A stretch of DNA of 28,698 bases, from positions 1-28,698 of IMG/VR virus record IMGVR_UViG_3300031569_000029; one strand, given 5' to 3'. Position 1 is the first letter of the stretch. Every line of letters starts with the position of its first letter. Below are positions 18,675-28,632 of this stretch, one piece after another. This DNA comes from a virus. The position numbers were made by a program, and so were the translations under genes. The notes beneath the pieces were generated by a model. That model made no database searches. It was not told the origin of the DNA and was given only the letters and a program-made list of their open reading frames with translations.

Positions 18675-21446
18675 TTAAATTGTTGCCTGAGATTGTATTA
18701 CACTTACAGTATTTTGACTGTCTGTAATATCTGCTTCTACTACTACTACTTTACTAGAACCCCCCATAGCACCCATCATTTGATTTTGTCCTAATGCATT
18801 AAACTGTTGCTGTGAGAATGAAGGTTGATTAAGAAGACCACCATCAGCAAACTTAACACCTCCTCCTGCAGCGTTCATTGCAGATAATTGGCTACCAAAC
18901 ATTGCTGTACTTCTTTTATTTATAACAGCCTCACCCCCCTCTAATTCAACTACTCTACCTCCAACTGCAAACTTCTCCCCTCCTTGTGCGTGTGATTTAC
19001 CTTGTACCATACCACCATTAGCAAAAGTTTCAACCATACCTCCATTAGCAAATTCTTTTATCACCCCTCCTTGTGCAAATTTCTGAGATGCTATTACAGC
19101 AATTTGAAGTGCTGTCATTGCTGCTATAAATGGAGAGAAGGCAAAAGACAAAATCCCTGTTTGACCCATTGCAGTTGTCATCGCTAAAGCACCATTAATA
19201 ATTGCTTGCGCTATATCTAATCTTTTCTTCCTTTCAAATGCTTTTTTCTGTATTACTAATATGCCCTCTTCATATTCTTCTTGAGATATTAAACCAGCAT
19301 CTTTTTTCTCTTCAAGAGCCTTAGAATCTTTACTTGCCTGTCTTTGTGCATTTTGACCTATTATAGTAAATAAAGCATCAGAAGCAGCTTGCATTATTGC
19401 TTTTCTTTGCTCTGATGTTATTTTTTGATTTTCTATTAATTTCTGATTTTCCTGTAGCTGTAATTGGGTTAGCTGTTTAGTTAATCTTGACCTTTCTTCA
19501 AAGGATAGGTTTTCATCTTCTAGCACACTTTTAATTAATCCTATTTGGAAGTCAGCTAAATCCTGTTCTGCCTGTTCCATTGTTTTAGTTCCATTTAAAA
19601 TACCATCTACTAAATCATCCCACACTCCTATTGATGCTGTAGATACAAATGAACTCATATCATTTTCTTTTTTTGCTTTTGTATTCTTTATTATTTCCTC
19701 TGTTCCTCCTGCAATAACTTTAGTTTCTTCTTCCTCTAATTCTATAACCTCCTCTAAAGAAATGCCTAACCTTTTAGCTAACTCATCTCTATCTTCTGTT
19801 GCTGAATTTAATTCAGCAGTAGCTTTTGTTAGATTTTGATTTGCCTGTACAGACCTCACAACAAAACCATTCAATCCCTCTAAACTTTTTCTAGCAGGGT
19901 CAAGAGCAGAGCCTAAACCGTTTAGTCTTGATGTTAAAATTTCTTTAACTTTACTGAAATTCTCAGATGTTGTTGCTCCTTCATCAAGAGTTATATTATG
20001 TTTTCCAGAAACCTTAACAAGTTCATTTAATAGTCTTATCTCTTCTTTTGCTTGTATTCTTCTTGCTTTTCCTGCTTTAGCAGCAGCCTTCCCAGTATTC
20101 TCCTCCTCTATTTGAAGTGCTATTTTATTTAGTAGTTGTGAATTGTATTCACTCAACCTCTTCCTTAATTCTGATGTAGATGTTTTTTCAGTATCTATAT
20201 TCTCTAAAAATTTTGGGTACTGTTTGTTAATCTTTGTGATTAATTTATTCCTATCATCTTCTTTTATATTTGCTTCAGTTAATTGAAGAACCATTGAGTT
20301 TAAAGCAATCCTCTCTTCTTCTAGTTTCTCAGACATTGGTATATCCATAAAATCACTAACTACATTTACCATATCTGCTACCCCATCAACAAATGCTTGT
20401 AATCCTTCACCTACCACAGACTCTGTAAAGTTAATCATCAATCCTTGCCAAGCAGATACCAACCTTTTAAATGCACCTTCTAAAGTATCTCCAACAATAT
20501 GTGCCATATCTTTTGCAGCACCAGAAGAAGATACCATAGCATCTCTTAACGCTAAAGTAGCACCTGTATTTGAAATCAACTGCTCAAATGATGCTGCTTG
20601 TCTTTTTTCTACCACTTGCATTACTTCAGCCATACTACCACCTTCTTTAACGAATTTATTCATTGCAGGAACTAACTCATCATAGGAATGTATTGTTTTA
20701 CCAAATGATTTTGTCAAATCAGAATTAGGGTCTTGCATTGCTAAAAGAATATTTCTCATAGATGTACCTGCAATAGAAGCCTCAATACCTGAATCAGTTA
20801 ATTTAGACATCATTGCTGCAGTATCTTCAATAGAGAATCCTGCCGATTTAGCGATAGGTGCTACTTTAGTCATAGATGTTTGCCACTTCTCTAAGTCCAT
20901 AGCAGAACTTGTAAATGAAACAGCCATAACATCAACTACTCTTTGAGTTTCACTAGCATCTAATCCAAACCCTCTAACTGCAGAACCTGCTACTATAGCT
21001 GCTCTACCTAAATCCTCTCCTGTTGCTGTTGCTAATGAAAGTGTAGCTTCTTGAGCATTTAAAATTTCCTTAGTTGTAAACCCTAATTTAGCGTAATTTG
21101 TCTGAAGTTCTGCTACTTGTGTTGCAGTAAAGAATGTTGTTCTACCTAAATCCTCTGCCGATTTAGAGAGTTTTAAAAAATCACCTGAAGAAGCACCAGA
21201 AATTGCTTTTACTTTAGCCATTTGGAACTCAAAATCCTTAAATGTTTTTATGGAACTACCTATAACACTACTTATTGTTCTAAATGCAGCAGCAGCAGCA
21301 AAAACACCTGCAGCCATCTTAGCCATACTCTTAGTTAATCCACCAGCACTTTTAGTAGCTTTAGTTGTTTTCTTTGTTAAAGCATCTAACTGCCCACCAC
21401 CCTTTACTATTACCTGAACTACTACTTTCTCTGTATTCGTTGCCAT
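18675..21446 (-). CDS. Tail tape measure protein (TP901 family)
   Basis: A 923-residue protein with the TP901 core at about 75-330: FEFQMAKVKAISGAS, LGRTTFFTATQVAELQTNYAKLGF, LATATGEDLGRAAIVAGSAVRGFGL, SIEDTAAMMSKLTDSGIEASIAGTSMRNILLAMQ. A long coiled-coil region follows (about 380-740). A hydrophobic stretch comes next (IINGALAMTTAMGQTGILSFAFSPFIAAMTALQIAVIAS). The Gly-rich C-terminus has repeated FANGGM units and GGEAVINKRST. Its length sets the tail length; the 2.8-kb gene predicts a moderately long siphovirus-type tail (about 138 nm at 0.15 nm per residue, a rule of thumb). Confidence 0.9.
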   Translation of the reverse strand: MATNTEKVVVQVIVKGGGQLDALTKKTTKATKSAGGLTKSMAKMAAGVFAAAAAFRTISSVIGSSIKTFKDFEFQMAKVKAISGASSGDFLKLSKSAEDLGRTTFFTATQVAELQTNYAKLGFTTKEILNAQEATLSLATATGEDLGRAAIVAGSAVRGFGLDASETQRVVDVMAVSFTSSAMDLEKWQTSMTKVAPIAKSAGFSIEDTAAMMSKLTDSGIEASIAGTSMRNILLAMQDPNSDLTKSFGKTIHSYDELVPAMNKFVKEGGSMAEVMQVVEKRQAASFEQLISNTGATLALRDAMVSSSGAAKDMAHIVGDTLEGAFKRLVSAWQGLMINFTESVVGEGLQAFVDGVADMVNVVSDFMDIPMSEKLEEERIALNSMVLQLTEANIKEDDRNKLITKINKQYPKFLENIDTEKTSTSELRKRLSEYNSQLLNKIALQIEEENTGKAAAKAGKARRIQAKEEIRLLNELVKVSGKHNITLDEGATTSENFSKVKEILTSRLNGLGSALDPARKSLEGLNGFVVRSVQANQNLTKATAELNSATEDRDELAKRLGISLEEVIELEEEETKVIAGGTEEIIKNTKAKKENDMSSFVSTASIGVWDDLVDGILNGTKTMEQAEQDLADFQIGLIKSVLEDENLSFEERSRLTKQLTQLQLQENQKLIENQKITSEQRKAIMQAASDALFTIIGQNAQRQASKDSKALEEKKDAGLISQEEYEEGILVIQKKAFERKKRLDIAQAIINGALAMTTAMGQTGILSFAFSPFIAAMTALQIAVIASQKFAQGGVIKEFANGGMVETFANGGMVQGKSHAQGGEKFAVGGRVVELEGGEAVINKRSTAMFGSQLSAMNAAGGGVKFADGGLLNQPSFSQQQFNALGQNQMMGAMGGSSKVVVVEADITDSQNTVSVIQSQATI

Positions 21447-21459
21447 TATATATAATTAA

Positions 21460-21951
21460 TTAAAATGCCTTTTGAACATTTATTGTTGGATTATTTTTTT
21501 TAATTTGTTCTGCTATCATATCTGCTACATCTTTACCTATTGATGGTGCTAACTTTTGCACTATCTTATCTTTTAGCTTATTTGCAGTATATCCTGCAAA
21601 GTCTGTTCTTCTTAATTTATTACCTTCTGTCCAAAAAGAATAAGGTTTTCCATAGTGAGATTTAAGTTTTCTTAATATAGAAGCAGCACTTCCTTTTAAT
21701 CCTTTAACATTCATCCATCTTTGGATTGCATTAAGATTAGGGATTTTAGCGAACAATGGATTGTTTACTGCCTTCCAATAGCTAACAGATGACATTATGC
21801 TTAAAACATTATTTTTAATGTGATATTTAATCCCTCTGCTTAATTTACCTGTAGCGTTATGCTTCTGTGCTTTAAGTTCATCTTGCAATCCCTTTCTAAG
21901 CATAAACCCAACTTCTATAAGAGTTTTATTTGTTCTTTTTAATTTAAACAT
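21460..21951 (-). CDS. Tail completion-like protein (HK97 gp10 type)
   Basis: A 163-residue basic protein. It opens with FKLKRTNKTLIEVGFMLRKGLQDELKAQKHNATGKLSRGIKYHI, where the helix plus ATGKLxxSxx-type loop is characteristic of HK97 gp10/tail completion proteins. WKAVNNPLFAKIPNLNAIQRWMNVKG and AGYTANKLKDKIVQKLAP follow. It lies just upstream of the tape measure in transcription order. The family call is by pattern, at moderate confidence. Confidence 0.5.
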   Translation of the reverse strand: MFKLKRTNKTLIEVGFMLRKGLQDELKAQKHNATGKLSRGIKYHIKNNVLSIMSSVSYWKAVNNPLFAKIPNLNAIQRWMNVKGLKGSAASILRKLKSHYGKPYSFWTEGNKLRRTDFAGYTANKLKDKIVQKLAPSIGKDVADMIAEQIKKNNPTINVQKAF

Positions 21952-22681
21952 CTGATAATTTTTGGTCTGCTGCTATTCTTAATACTTTATGTGAATTACC
22001 ATACATATCTTCTGCGTATATAGGAACTAAATACTCTTGCTTTTCTTTTACTGATATATTAGTTATAGTAACATTCTGAGCAGAGGAAGATTCAAGAGTT
22101 GTGAAATAAATAACAATAATATCTTTTGGACTAGCAGCTTTAAATAGTGATTTAAGATTACCTATTCTTGTCCTTATAATTGGATAACCTATCTCTTGTG
22201 TTGAGGTTAATTTGTAAGACTCTAAAAAAGGTGTATATGTATTTACATAAACAACACCTATACCTGTATTTATAGGAGTTTTAATATCTATCTCATACTC
22301 CACGCCTTCAATCAAAGACATCATTTGATATATACCACTAAAAGATTGATTAGGGCTATTAAAACGACCATTAAAGCTATAATAACCACTACCACTTGTA
22401 GGCGCTGATGCTGTTGCATAATGACTTCCTGCTGCAGTATGGTATCTCATCCATTGACCAACTACAGTCTGTGGTGCATTTACTAAAGCATCAACATGAG
22501 GGTCTGCTGCTGCATTATTTACAGTATAATCTGGGTCTGAACCTAGTTGAGTTGCATAAGAAAAAGCATCCCCCCAATTTACATATCTTCCATTGAAAGT
22601 TGTAACTGTATTAAAAATCTCTAATCCACTTCTCTGTGCAATACCACTTTCTGTTATTTGTTGTCCTCTCGTGTTATTCAT
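21944..22681 (-). CDS. Tail protein with jelly-roll-like carbohydrate-binding module
   Basis: A 245-residue protein. After MNNTRGQQITESGIAQRSGL come an aromatic-rich region (VGQWMRYHTAAGSHY...GYYSFNGRF) and a module ending TITNISVKEKQEYLVPIYAEDMYGN. The GVEYEID...NVTITNISVKE pattern is the closing part of the jelly-roll modules seen in the appendage proteins at 7.9-11.5 kb. The C-terminus HKVLRIAADQKLSDV is probably the attachment part. It likely sits at the tail tip and may contact sugars. It overlaps the next gene by 8 nt. Confidence 0.5.
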   Translation of the reverse strand: MNNTRGQQITESGIAQRSGLEIFNTVTTFNGRYVNWGDAFSYATQLGSDPDYTVNNAAADPHVDALVNAPQTVVGQWMRYHTAAGSHYATASAPTSGSGYYSFNGRFNSPNQSFSGIYQMMSLIEGVEYEIDIKTPINTGIGVVYVNTYTPFLESYKLTSTQEIGYPIIRTRIGNLKSLFKAASPKDIIVIYFTTLESSSAQNVTITNISVKEKQEYLVPIYAEDMYGNSHKVLRIAADQKLSDV

Positions 22682-22690
22682 GTTATTTAT

Positions 22691-25600
22691 TTAAAGTCCC
22701 ATATTATTGTTGCTGTCATCATTAGCACTACCATCTTGACTCCAGCTTGAATCACCACCTTGACCAAACATAGGTGCTGTTGCAGCAAAAACACCCACTT
22801 GAAACCACTCTATCAATTCTACTTTAGTAGGTTCATTTTTATTAGGTTTATAATCTATAATTTTACTTATTCTCCAATAAACTCCATCTATATAAACTAA
22901 TTTAGTAAAGTCTAAATTTACAATATCAGTTATGTTTAGAGATAAAGACACTGTTCTTAATGTTGGCTTTCTTTTTAATCCCTCTATCATATTTCTGTAG
23001 TAAGTATCGTATAAACCTTTTCCTGATTGATATGAAGTATATGCACCTGTATCGTCATCATAATCCCTTACCCAGACATTTCCGTAAGCTAAGTTAGGAC
23101 TTAAAATGCTATCTCTATTTACCATAGTTGCTTGTGGATATATATTTGAAAGTGCTAAAGCTTCAGAAGCGTTTGCTGTTATAGTTTCTGTTGTATTACT
23201 CCAAGTTTGTACTATTGCTTTTTTAGTACCTATACTAGTTGCAGGAGAGTATTTATTCCAATACAATAATCTAGGTAAAAAATCATATCCCTTATTAGGT
23301 CTTGCTTCATCATTAGGGGAAACATTCTCTGTCCATAAACAAGCAGAATAAGCAGTATCTAAAGGAGCAGTTTCAACTGTATCTTGGTCTTTAGCATTAT
23401 AACTACCAGCAAAAAAAGGATTTTCAAATTCACTTGTTCCTTTTTGAAATGTATCAGGAAGTTCCTCTCTATAAGGGTATTCATCTTTTATTTCATGAAA
23501 AAGTGTGCTTCTACTCTCCACTCTAATATCTTTATCATCAGTTTTATATTTAAAAACTAAAGTTCTTTTTAAATCAGATTGAAGCCACTTGTCTTTTGTT
23601 TCTTTACTTCTATTTAACTTGTAAGTCCAATCTAATGCATCGCCATAAGGCTTATAGAAAGTATCAAAAGGCTCAATATTTACTGTTCTTGTACTTTCAT
23701 CAGTAGTCATTTTAAGGTTAAATGCGTGAGCAATACCTTTAACAAAATCTATCTGCTTGTAGTCCGAACTAATAACTTCATTTAAATCGTAAGTCTGACC
23801 ATATTCTACATTAAATGGGTCTAATTCTACATTAAAGTTAGAACTACTATTAGATTTAAAGAAAACATAAGTTATAAATTCCTGAAAATTTCTTTGTTGG
23901 CAGAACAGCCTAATACCAAGTGATATTCTTATCTCATCTCCTTCGTTAAAATATCTTCTTAAAGTTATATTTGGTAAATCCCTGTAATTACTACTAGCTG
24001 GAGTATTGGAATCTACATCTTGATTTATAGTGTGCTGATTACTTGCAAAATCAACAATTTTAAAAGAATTTTGACCTTTAGTCTTAACTTCTAAATTAAT
24101 TCTTGTATCTATATCATTTACCTTAACATCATCTCCACCACCCTTATAAACTCTAGCAACTCTTGATTCTAAACCATTTATAGATATATTATAATAACCA
24201 TTTTCCCCAATTATTACAGTGTTATTGGCAAAATCCACATAAGAACCTTCATCTCTTGTAACTGTTAAATTTGCTGACTGAATATTAAGCACCTGTCTTC
24301 CACCACCAGTATAAAAATAATTAACATCATCTTCCTCTAATGCTCCTTCAAAAAACCTTTGTATACCATCTTCTGTTACATCTGAAGCACCAGCACCTGC
24401 TGCAGTCATACTAACCCCATTTACAAATTTACTAAGAACTGAATAATCAATTTCTCTTTGGTCAGGGTCGTTGTATTTGAAATTTGGCAACAACCATACT
24501 AATTTCTTAAACATATCAGTTTCCATGAAAGCTGAATTTATTTTATAGCCTAAAGTTCCATAACCACCACCTAATTGAGAGAATATTTTATCTAATGTAG
24601 GCTTAACAAATACTGATGGTCGCCAATCGGCAACTGGATTTGGAGTTTCGTAATTATTTCCATCATCATAAAACCCATAATAACCAGTATACGATGAACC
24701 TAAAGAAGTATTGTGTTCTCCTAAAGTATCTAAAAGCTGTATTGTCCTTGCAGTACCATCTGGATTATAATCTCCATAAGATGTTATTGGGTAAACTATA
24801 GGTGAATTAGATGAATTATTACAGTCTTCGTGTTGCCAAGTAGCTGTAATACTATCTTTATTATATGTAAGAGCCTCTCCATCAGCACCCCAATCTATAG
24901 TATTCATATAAGTATTTTGAATCTTATCTGCCCAACTTAAATTACTTCCAAAAAAAACACAATTATAATAAGATGGCGTTTCTCCATAGCCACCTACACT
25001 ATCTACTTGTATCAATCCAACTAAAGAATATAAATTATTAAAAAGCAACCTACAGGGTTTTTTTTCAGTTACTTGATTATCAACATTTATATTAGGTATG
25101 TATAAGTGTTTAAGTATATTGTTATTGTTTTTTGTAGCTGGTATTTTAAATGACTTACTATAATCTCCACTTGTTGAGGTCAAGTCTTTAAAATCTGATA
25201 TTTGAAATGTCAATGCTATAGGGAAATCTGTGTGGTCAGTAACATCTAACTCTCCAACTACACTATTAACCCAATCTATACCATTTGTATCAATTACAGA
25301 TATATTTTTCATATCTGCATTAGTTATAAGTCCTGTACCAAAAACTCTGATTTTACCTGAAGCAGCTGCTATAAATGTTTCGCTGACAATTCCATTTGAG
25401 TTTATTCTAGCATTACTACTTATACCTAAAGCAGTATTATTAGAATCACTTTGTGAAAATCCAATATTACCTACACCACTATAGTTTGTTATTTGAAGTC
25501 TTATCTTATATTCCTTTCCTGCTATTATACTAGTAGATATATTTTCATAGTATTTTACATTATTAGTTCCATCTCCTGTAAAATTTGCTCCTTTAAATGA

Positions 25601-25699
25601 TAATGATGTCCATCCTGTTTGTGGATTTCCTGCGTTTACATTAACAATACTAGGACTATCTCCATACTTATAATCCAGTATCTCAATTTTTACTGACAT
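22691..25699 (-). CDS. Large tail tip/baseplate-like protein
   Basis: A 1002-residue protein. Residues about 20-145 are a jelly-roll-like module (FTGDGTNNVKYYENISTSIIAGKEYKIRLQI...DMKNISV). Then comes a segment I recognise from Bacteroidota phage tail proteins: FPIALTFQISDFKDLTSTSGDYSKSFKIPAT. The rest is beta-rich, with a late section RTVNIEPFDTFYKPYGDALDWTYKL and LRTVSLSLNITDIVNLDFTKLVYIDGVYWRISKIIDYKP, plus a Gly/Ser/Asn tail. Strand-rich domains of this size after (in usual order) the tape measure form the tail-tip hub. The exact role is inferred. Confidence 0.6.
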   Translation of the reverse strand: MSVKIEILDYKYGDSPSIVNVNAGNPQTGWTSLSFKGANFTGDGTNNVKYYENISTSIIAGKEYKIRLQITNYSGVGNIGFSQSDSNNTALGISSNARINSNGIVSETFIAAASGKIRVFGTGLITNADMKNISVIDTNGIDWVNSVVGELDVTDHTDFPIALTFQISDFKDLTSTSGDYSKSFKIPATKNNNNILKHLYIPNINVDNQVTEKKPCRLLFNNLYSLVGLIQVDSVGGYGETPSYYNCVFFGSNLSWADKIQNTYMNTIDWGADGEALTYNKDSITATWQHEDCNNSSNSPIVYPITSYGDYNPDGTARTIQLLDTLGEHNTSLGSSYTGYYGFYDDGNNYETPNPVADWRPSVFVKPTLDKIFSQLGGGYGTLGYKINSAFMETDMFKKLVWLLPNFKYNDPDQREIDYSVLSKFVNGVSMTAAGAGASDVTEDGIQRFFEGALEEDDVNYFYTGGGRQVLNIQSANLTVTRDEGSYVDFANNTVIIGENGYYNISINGLESRVARVYKGGGDDVKVNDIDTRINLEVKTKGQNSFKIVDFASNQHTINQDVDSNTPASSNYRDLPNITLRRYFNEGDEIRISLGIRLFCQQRNFQEFITYVFFKSNSSSNFNVELDPFNVEYGQTYDLNEVISSDYKQIDFVKGIAHAFNLKMTTDESTRTVNIEPFDTFYKPYGDALDWTYKLNRSKETKDKWLQSDLKRTLVFKYKTDDKDIRVESRSTLFHEIKDEYPYREELPDTFQKGTSEFENPFFAGSYNAKDQDTVETAPLDTAYSACLWTENVSPNDEARPNKGYDFLPRLLYWNKYSPATSIGTKKAIVQTWSNTTETITANASEALALSNIYPQATMVNRDSILSPNLAYGNVWVRDYDDDTGAYTSYQSGKGLYDTYYRNMIEGLKRKPTLRTVSLSLNITDIVNLDFTKLVYIDGVYWRISKIIDYKPNKNEPTKVELIEWFQVGVFAATAPMFGQGGDSSWSQDGSANDDSNNNMGL

Positions 25700-25702
25700 A
25701 TA

Positions 25703-27490
25703 TTAGTTTCTTTGTGTTTTTACTTTGTGAGATAAAGTATATTCAATGTTAAACATAACTAAACCATTTTCTTGATTTACAGTTTCTATATCACTATTAG
25801 TAATAATAACTGGTATATATTCTTTTGTTGATGGTCTTAAATAAGGATTAACTGTATTACCTCTCTTTGTCGCATCTGTTTCCATTTCTATCCATACATT
25901 AGGAGATAACATAATTTCCTTTAACCAATTAGCAACAGACTTATTTAAAGGCTCTGTATAAACACTTTGAACTCTTTCAGCATTTAAACCCAGAACCTCT
26001 CTACCACCTTTGTATATATTTCCACCTCTCATTGTGTCTGATATATAATCAGAATCATCAACATTTACCTTTGAACTATTAACTGCTCCTGAATTAGCTT
26101 GATACCAAGTTCTATCACTACTCTTCCTTTCTATTATATCTCTACTTATTGTTAATCCTTCTACTACATCTCTTTTTGCAGTATAACTATCAGTTCCACC
26201 CATAGAGTTTAGCCAATGAAATCTAACAAATCCATAAGGTATGTTCTCGCTTTCTCTATCTATAGTATATTTGTAAGTATTAGATACAACTCTTACCGTG
26301 TAGGGACTCCAAAATCCTATTTTTACTAACTCTGCTGTATAATGAATGGTATCATTTGTTATTGTACCTCCAGTATAAGCGTTCCAATAAGGGTAATTAC
26401 TTACAGTTGGTGGAATAGCACTGCTATCTGTTGCTATTCTATTATTATCAGGAGACCAAACATTACCACTATTTACAATATAGTCTGGTGATATATTTTG
26501 AATAAACACTTGTCTTTGATAGTCTTCTGGAAGTACATATCCAGTAGTTGTTGTAAATGTAAGTAGATTATCTTCAAAATCTCTTAAATAAAATGTATTA
26601 TTTGAACCATCTGACTCAGTAGTAACTATTTTAATTGCATCAGCAGCAACACTATTTGATGCTGAAGCATTAATATCGTCGGAGTAATTTTGATAAATGA
26701 AAAATTGTAACCATTCTGCCTGTTCATCCATTCTTACAGGTTTCTTAAAGTCTTCAGTTTTTCCCCCTCCACTCCAATTAGGACATCTTGTAAGAAATTC
26801 ATATCCAGTATAATAATCTACAGAGTATGCTAAATAAAAAACACTATCTCTTTCAAATTGATTTACTGAGTTTATTAAAGTTATTTGTGGAGCGTAAGAA
26901 ATAGAATTAGCAGCTGTAATTATACTTTGATTTGCATCTAATATTTCAAAAGTTGCTGAAACTCTTAGCCTTCTAAATGTTCCGTTATCAGAAACATTAT
27001 AATCACTAATAGGTGTTCCTATAGCTAAATTCCCTCCAATAACATTATCTTGCATTGCCAGTCCACCATTCATTCCTCCGTAATAATTACTTTGCCAAGT
27101 TCCTTTATTGATAGGACATAAGCTATATGAAAGTTGGTCAGAAACTAATTGACTAACATCTATAGTGAATCTATGACCAGTAGGTGAGGTGTTACTATCA
27201 TATCTTTTATTGGTAATATCTCTTGACTTTTTAATATTTCCAATCGTATTCCAAATCACTCCATCAACAGATGTTTCTACTTTAAATATAACATTAACAA
27301 TACCACCTTCAATTCCCACTTCAGTTGCCTCATTAATACCAGCATGAAACCATTGAACTTGATACCTTAACTGGTCATTAGCACTTTTTAGTTCATTGCT
27401 TCTATAATTCCAACTCATTGTAGCTAGATTACTACTATCAAAATCTCTAGGTACTATCCCCCAACTTGCTGTTCCTACATAATTAGCCAT
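25703..27490 (-). CDS. Large tail protein, probable tail tip component
   Basis: A 595-residue, beta-rich, weakly charged protein. It opens MANYVGTASWGIVPRDFDSS and continues with YQVQWFHAGINEATEV, TIDVSQLVSDQLSYSLCPINKGTWQSNYYGGMNGG and a fibronectin-like FRRLRVSATFEILDANQS. A C-terminal IMLSPNVWIEMETDATKRGN...YIPVIITNSDIETVNQENGLVMFNIEYTLSHKV has the form of Bacteroidota phage tail proteins encoded with the large tip protein. It is separated by 3 nt from each neighbour. No enzyme motif was seen; structural role inferred. Confidence 0.55.
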   Translation of the reverse strand: MANYVGTASWGIVPRDFDSSNLATMSWNYRSNELKSANDQLRYQVQWFHAGINEATEVGIEGGIVNVIFKVETSVDGVIWNTIGNIKKSRDITNKRYDSNTSPTGHRFTIDVSQLVSDQLSYSLCPINKGTWQSNYYGGMNGGLAMQDNVIGGNLAIGTPISDYNVSDNGTFRRLRVSATFEILDANQSIITAANSISYAPQITLINSVNQFERDSVFYLAYSVDYYTGYEFLTRCPNWSGGGKTEDFKKPVRMDEQAEWLQFFIYQNYSDDINASASNSVAADAIKIVTTESDGSNNTFYLRDFEDNLLTFTTTTGYVLPEDYQRQVFIQNISPDYIVNSGNVWSPDNNRIATDSSAIPPTVSNYPYWNAYTGGTITNDTIHYTAELVKIGFWSPYTVRVVSNTYKYTIDRESENIPYGFVRFHWLNSMGGTDSYTAKRDVVEGLTISRDIIERKSSDRTWYQANSGAVNSSKVNVDDSDYISDTMRGGNIYKGGREVLGLNAERVQSVYTEPLNKSVANWLKEIMLSPNVWIEMETDATKRGNTVNPYLRPSTKEYIPVIITNSDIETVNQENGLVMFNIEYTLSHKVKTQRN

Positions 27491-27493
27491 ATC

Positions 27494-28630
27494 TTAATAT
27501 ATTTTATATTTTAAATTTAAGTAACCCCTAACATCATCAATTTCAGAATCAGATAATGCTCTGTTATAAACTATTACCTCACTTACATTACCATCTAAAA
27601 GCTGACCTCCACTATAAGAGCCTACGGTAAATGTCGTTTGATTAAAAGTTTGATTATGGTCAAACCCTGAATTGGTATTGTCTGTTAAAATTGAATTAGT
27701 AGAATCATAATAATTTAACACAATTCTTTTATTATGCTTCTTTAAGATACCAATATGATTTGTGAATCTATTATCTACTGATGTTTTTGTTGTTATTGAT
27801 TCTAAACCATCAGATACACTAACATAAAGCTGATTAAGATTTAGACCTAAATATATAGATGCCCCAGCACGTTCATATCCAAATATACAATTAGTAGCCC
27901 CATCTATTTTACTAACTTCAAATATAGTAAAATCTTCTCCAATAGGTGAATTTACATTAGAAACGAAACTATCATTAGTGCCATCAAATTCAATATATTC
28001 TTTATCGTTAATACCACCATATCCATATCTTAATGGTTGGTTTGCTGTAATATCTTGAGCCACACTATTACTTTGTCCTGACTTATCAGCCCAAGCACTA
28101 ACTTTTTTTGTTGGTATATCAAATGTTACTCCACTATCTGCTCTTAACCATACAGATAAGTCTGCAAAGTCTGATGGGTAGTTAGATACAGGTCTGAAAC
28201 ACTTAGTAAAAGCACTCATTGTAAAGGTTAGCTTTATTTGGACTAACTTATCATTCTTAGAGTCCTTAACTCTCTCAATCTCAACACTCTCATCATTAAG
28301 GTAAGCCTCAACAGTTACGTCTTGATAGTTTTTAAGTACCATATCCAACCATTCGTTAGATAAGTCTTGTAAGTTATCCCATCTCTTTTGTAGTGTTACT
28401 ACTGATTGTGCTGCTTGAGAATATAGATTATAGAAGTTTATTTCAAATGAATACTCTTCTCTACCATTATATATTGCTGGTATTATTGACTCTGGTGGTG
28501 TAACTAGCATTAATGGGTACTGAGTATCGTGGTCTTGATTAACCTCGCCATCATATCCAAACTTTACATCTCCATAAGTCCATTTGCTGTCAAATACAGT
28601 TATTATATCTGTTAGTCTTGTTATTGCCAT
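27494..28630 (-). CDS. Tail protein fused to LamG-like lectin domain
   Basis: A 378-residue two-domain protein. Residues 1-150 are a compact domain (MAITRLTDIITVFDSKWTYG, YSFEINFYNLYSQ, VTLQKRWDNLQDLSNEWLDMVLKNYQ, QIKLTFTMSAFTKCF), plausibly a tail terminator or completion-type structural domain. Residues about 155-378 are a concanavalin/LamG-like fold: DLSVWLRADSGVTFD, KVSAWADKSGQSN, IEFDGTNDSF, FTIFEVSKID, RFTNHIGILKKHNKRIVLNYYD and a C-terminal GNVSEVIVYNRALSDSEID. The C-terminal domain should be displayed on the tail for glycan binding. Confidence 0.65.
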   Translation of the reverse strand: MAITRLTDIITVFDSKWTYGDVKFGYDGEVNQDHDTQYPLMLVTPPESIIPAIYNGREEYSFEINFYNLYSQAAQSVVTLQKRWDNLQDLSNEWLDMVLKNYQDVTVEAYLNDESVEIERVKDSKNDKLVQIKLTFTMSAFTKCFRPVSNYPSDFADLSVWLRADSGVTFDIPTKKVSAWADKSGQSNSVAQDITANQPLRYGYGGINDKEYIEFDGTNDSFVSNVNSPIGEDFTIFEVSKIDGATNCIFGYERAGASIYLGLNLNQLYVSVSDGLESITTKTSVDNRFTNHIGILKKHNKRIVLNYYDSTNSILTDNTNSGFDHNQTFNQTTFTVGSYSGGQLLDGNVSEVIVYNRALSDSEIDDVRGYLNLKYKIY

Positions 28631-28632
28631 AG

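Noticed and set aside
18675-19080. Repeated DNA in the tape measure C-terminus as a mobile or CRISPR-like repeat
   Set aside because: The similarity follows from the FANGGM protein repeats. It has no regular repeat-spacer structure and no cas genes.
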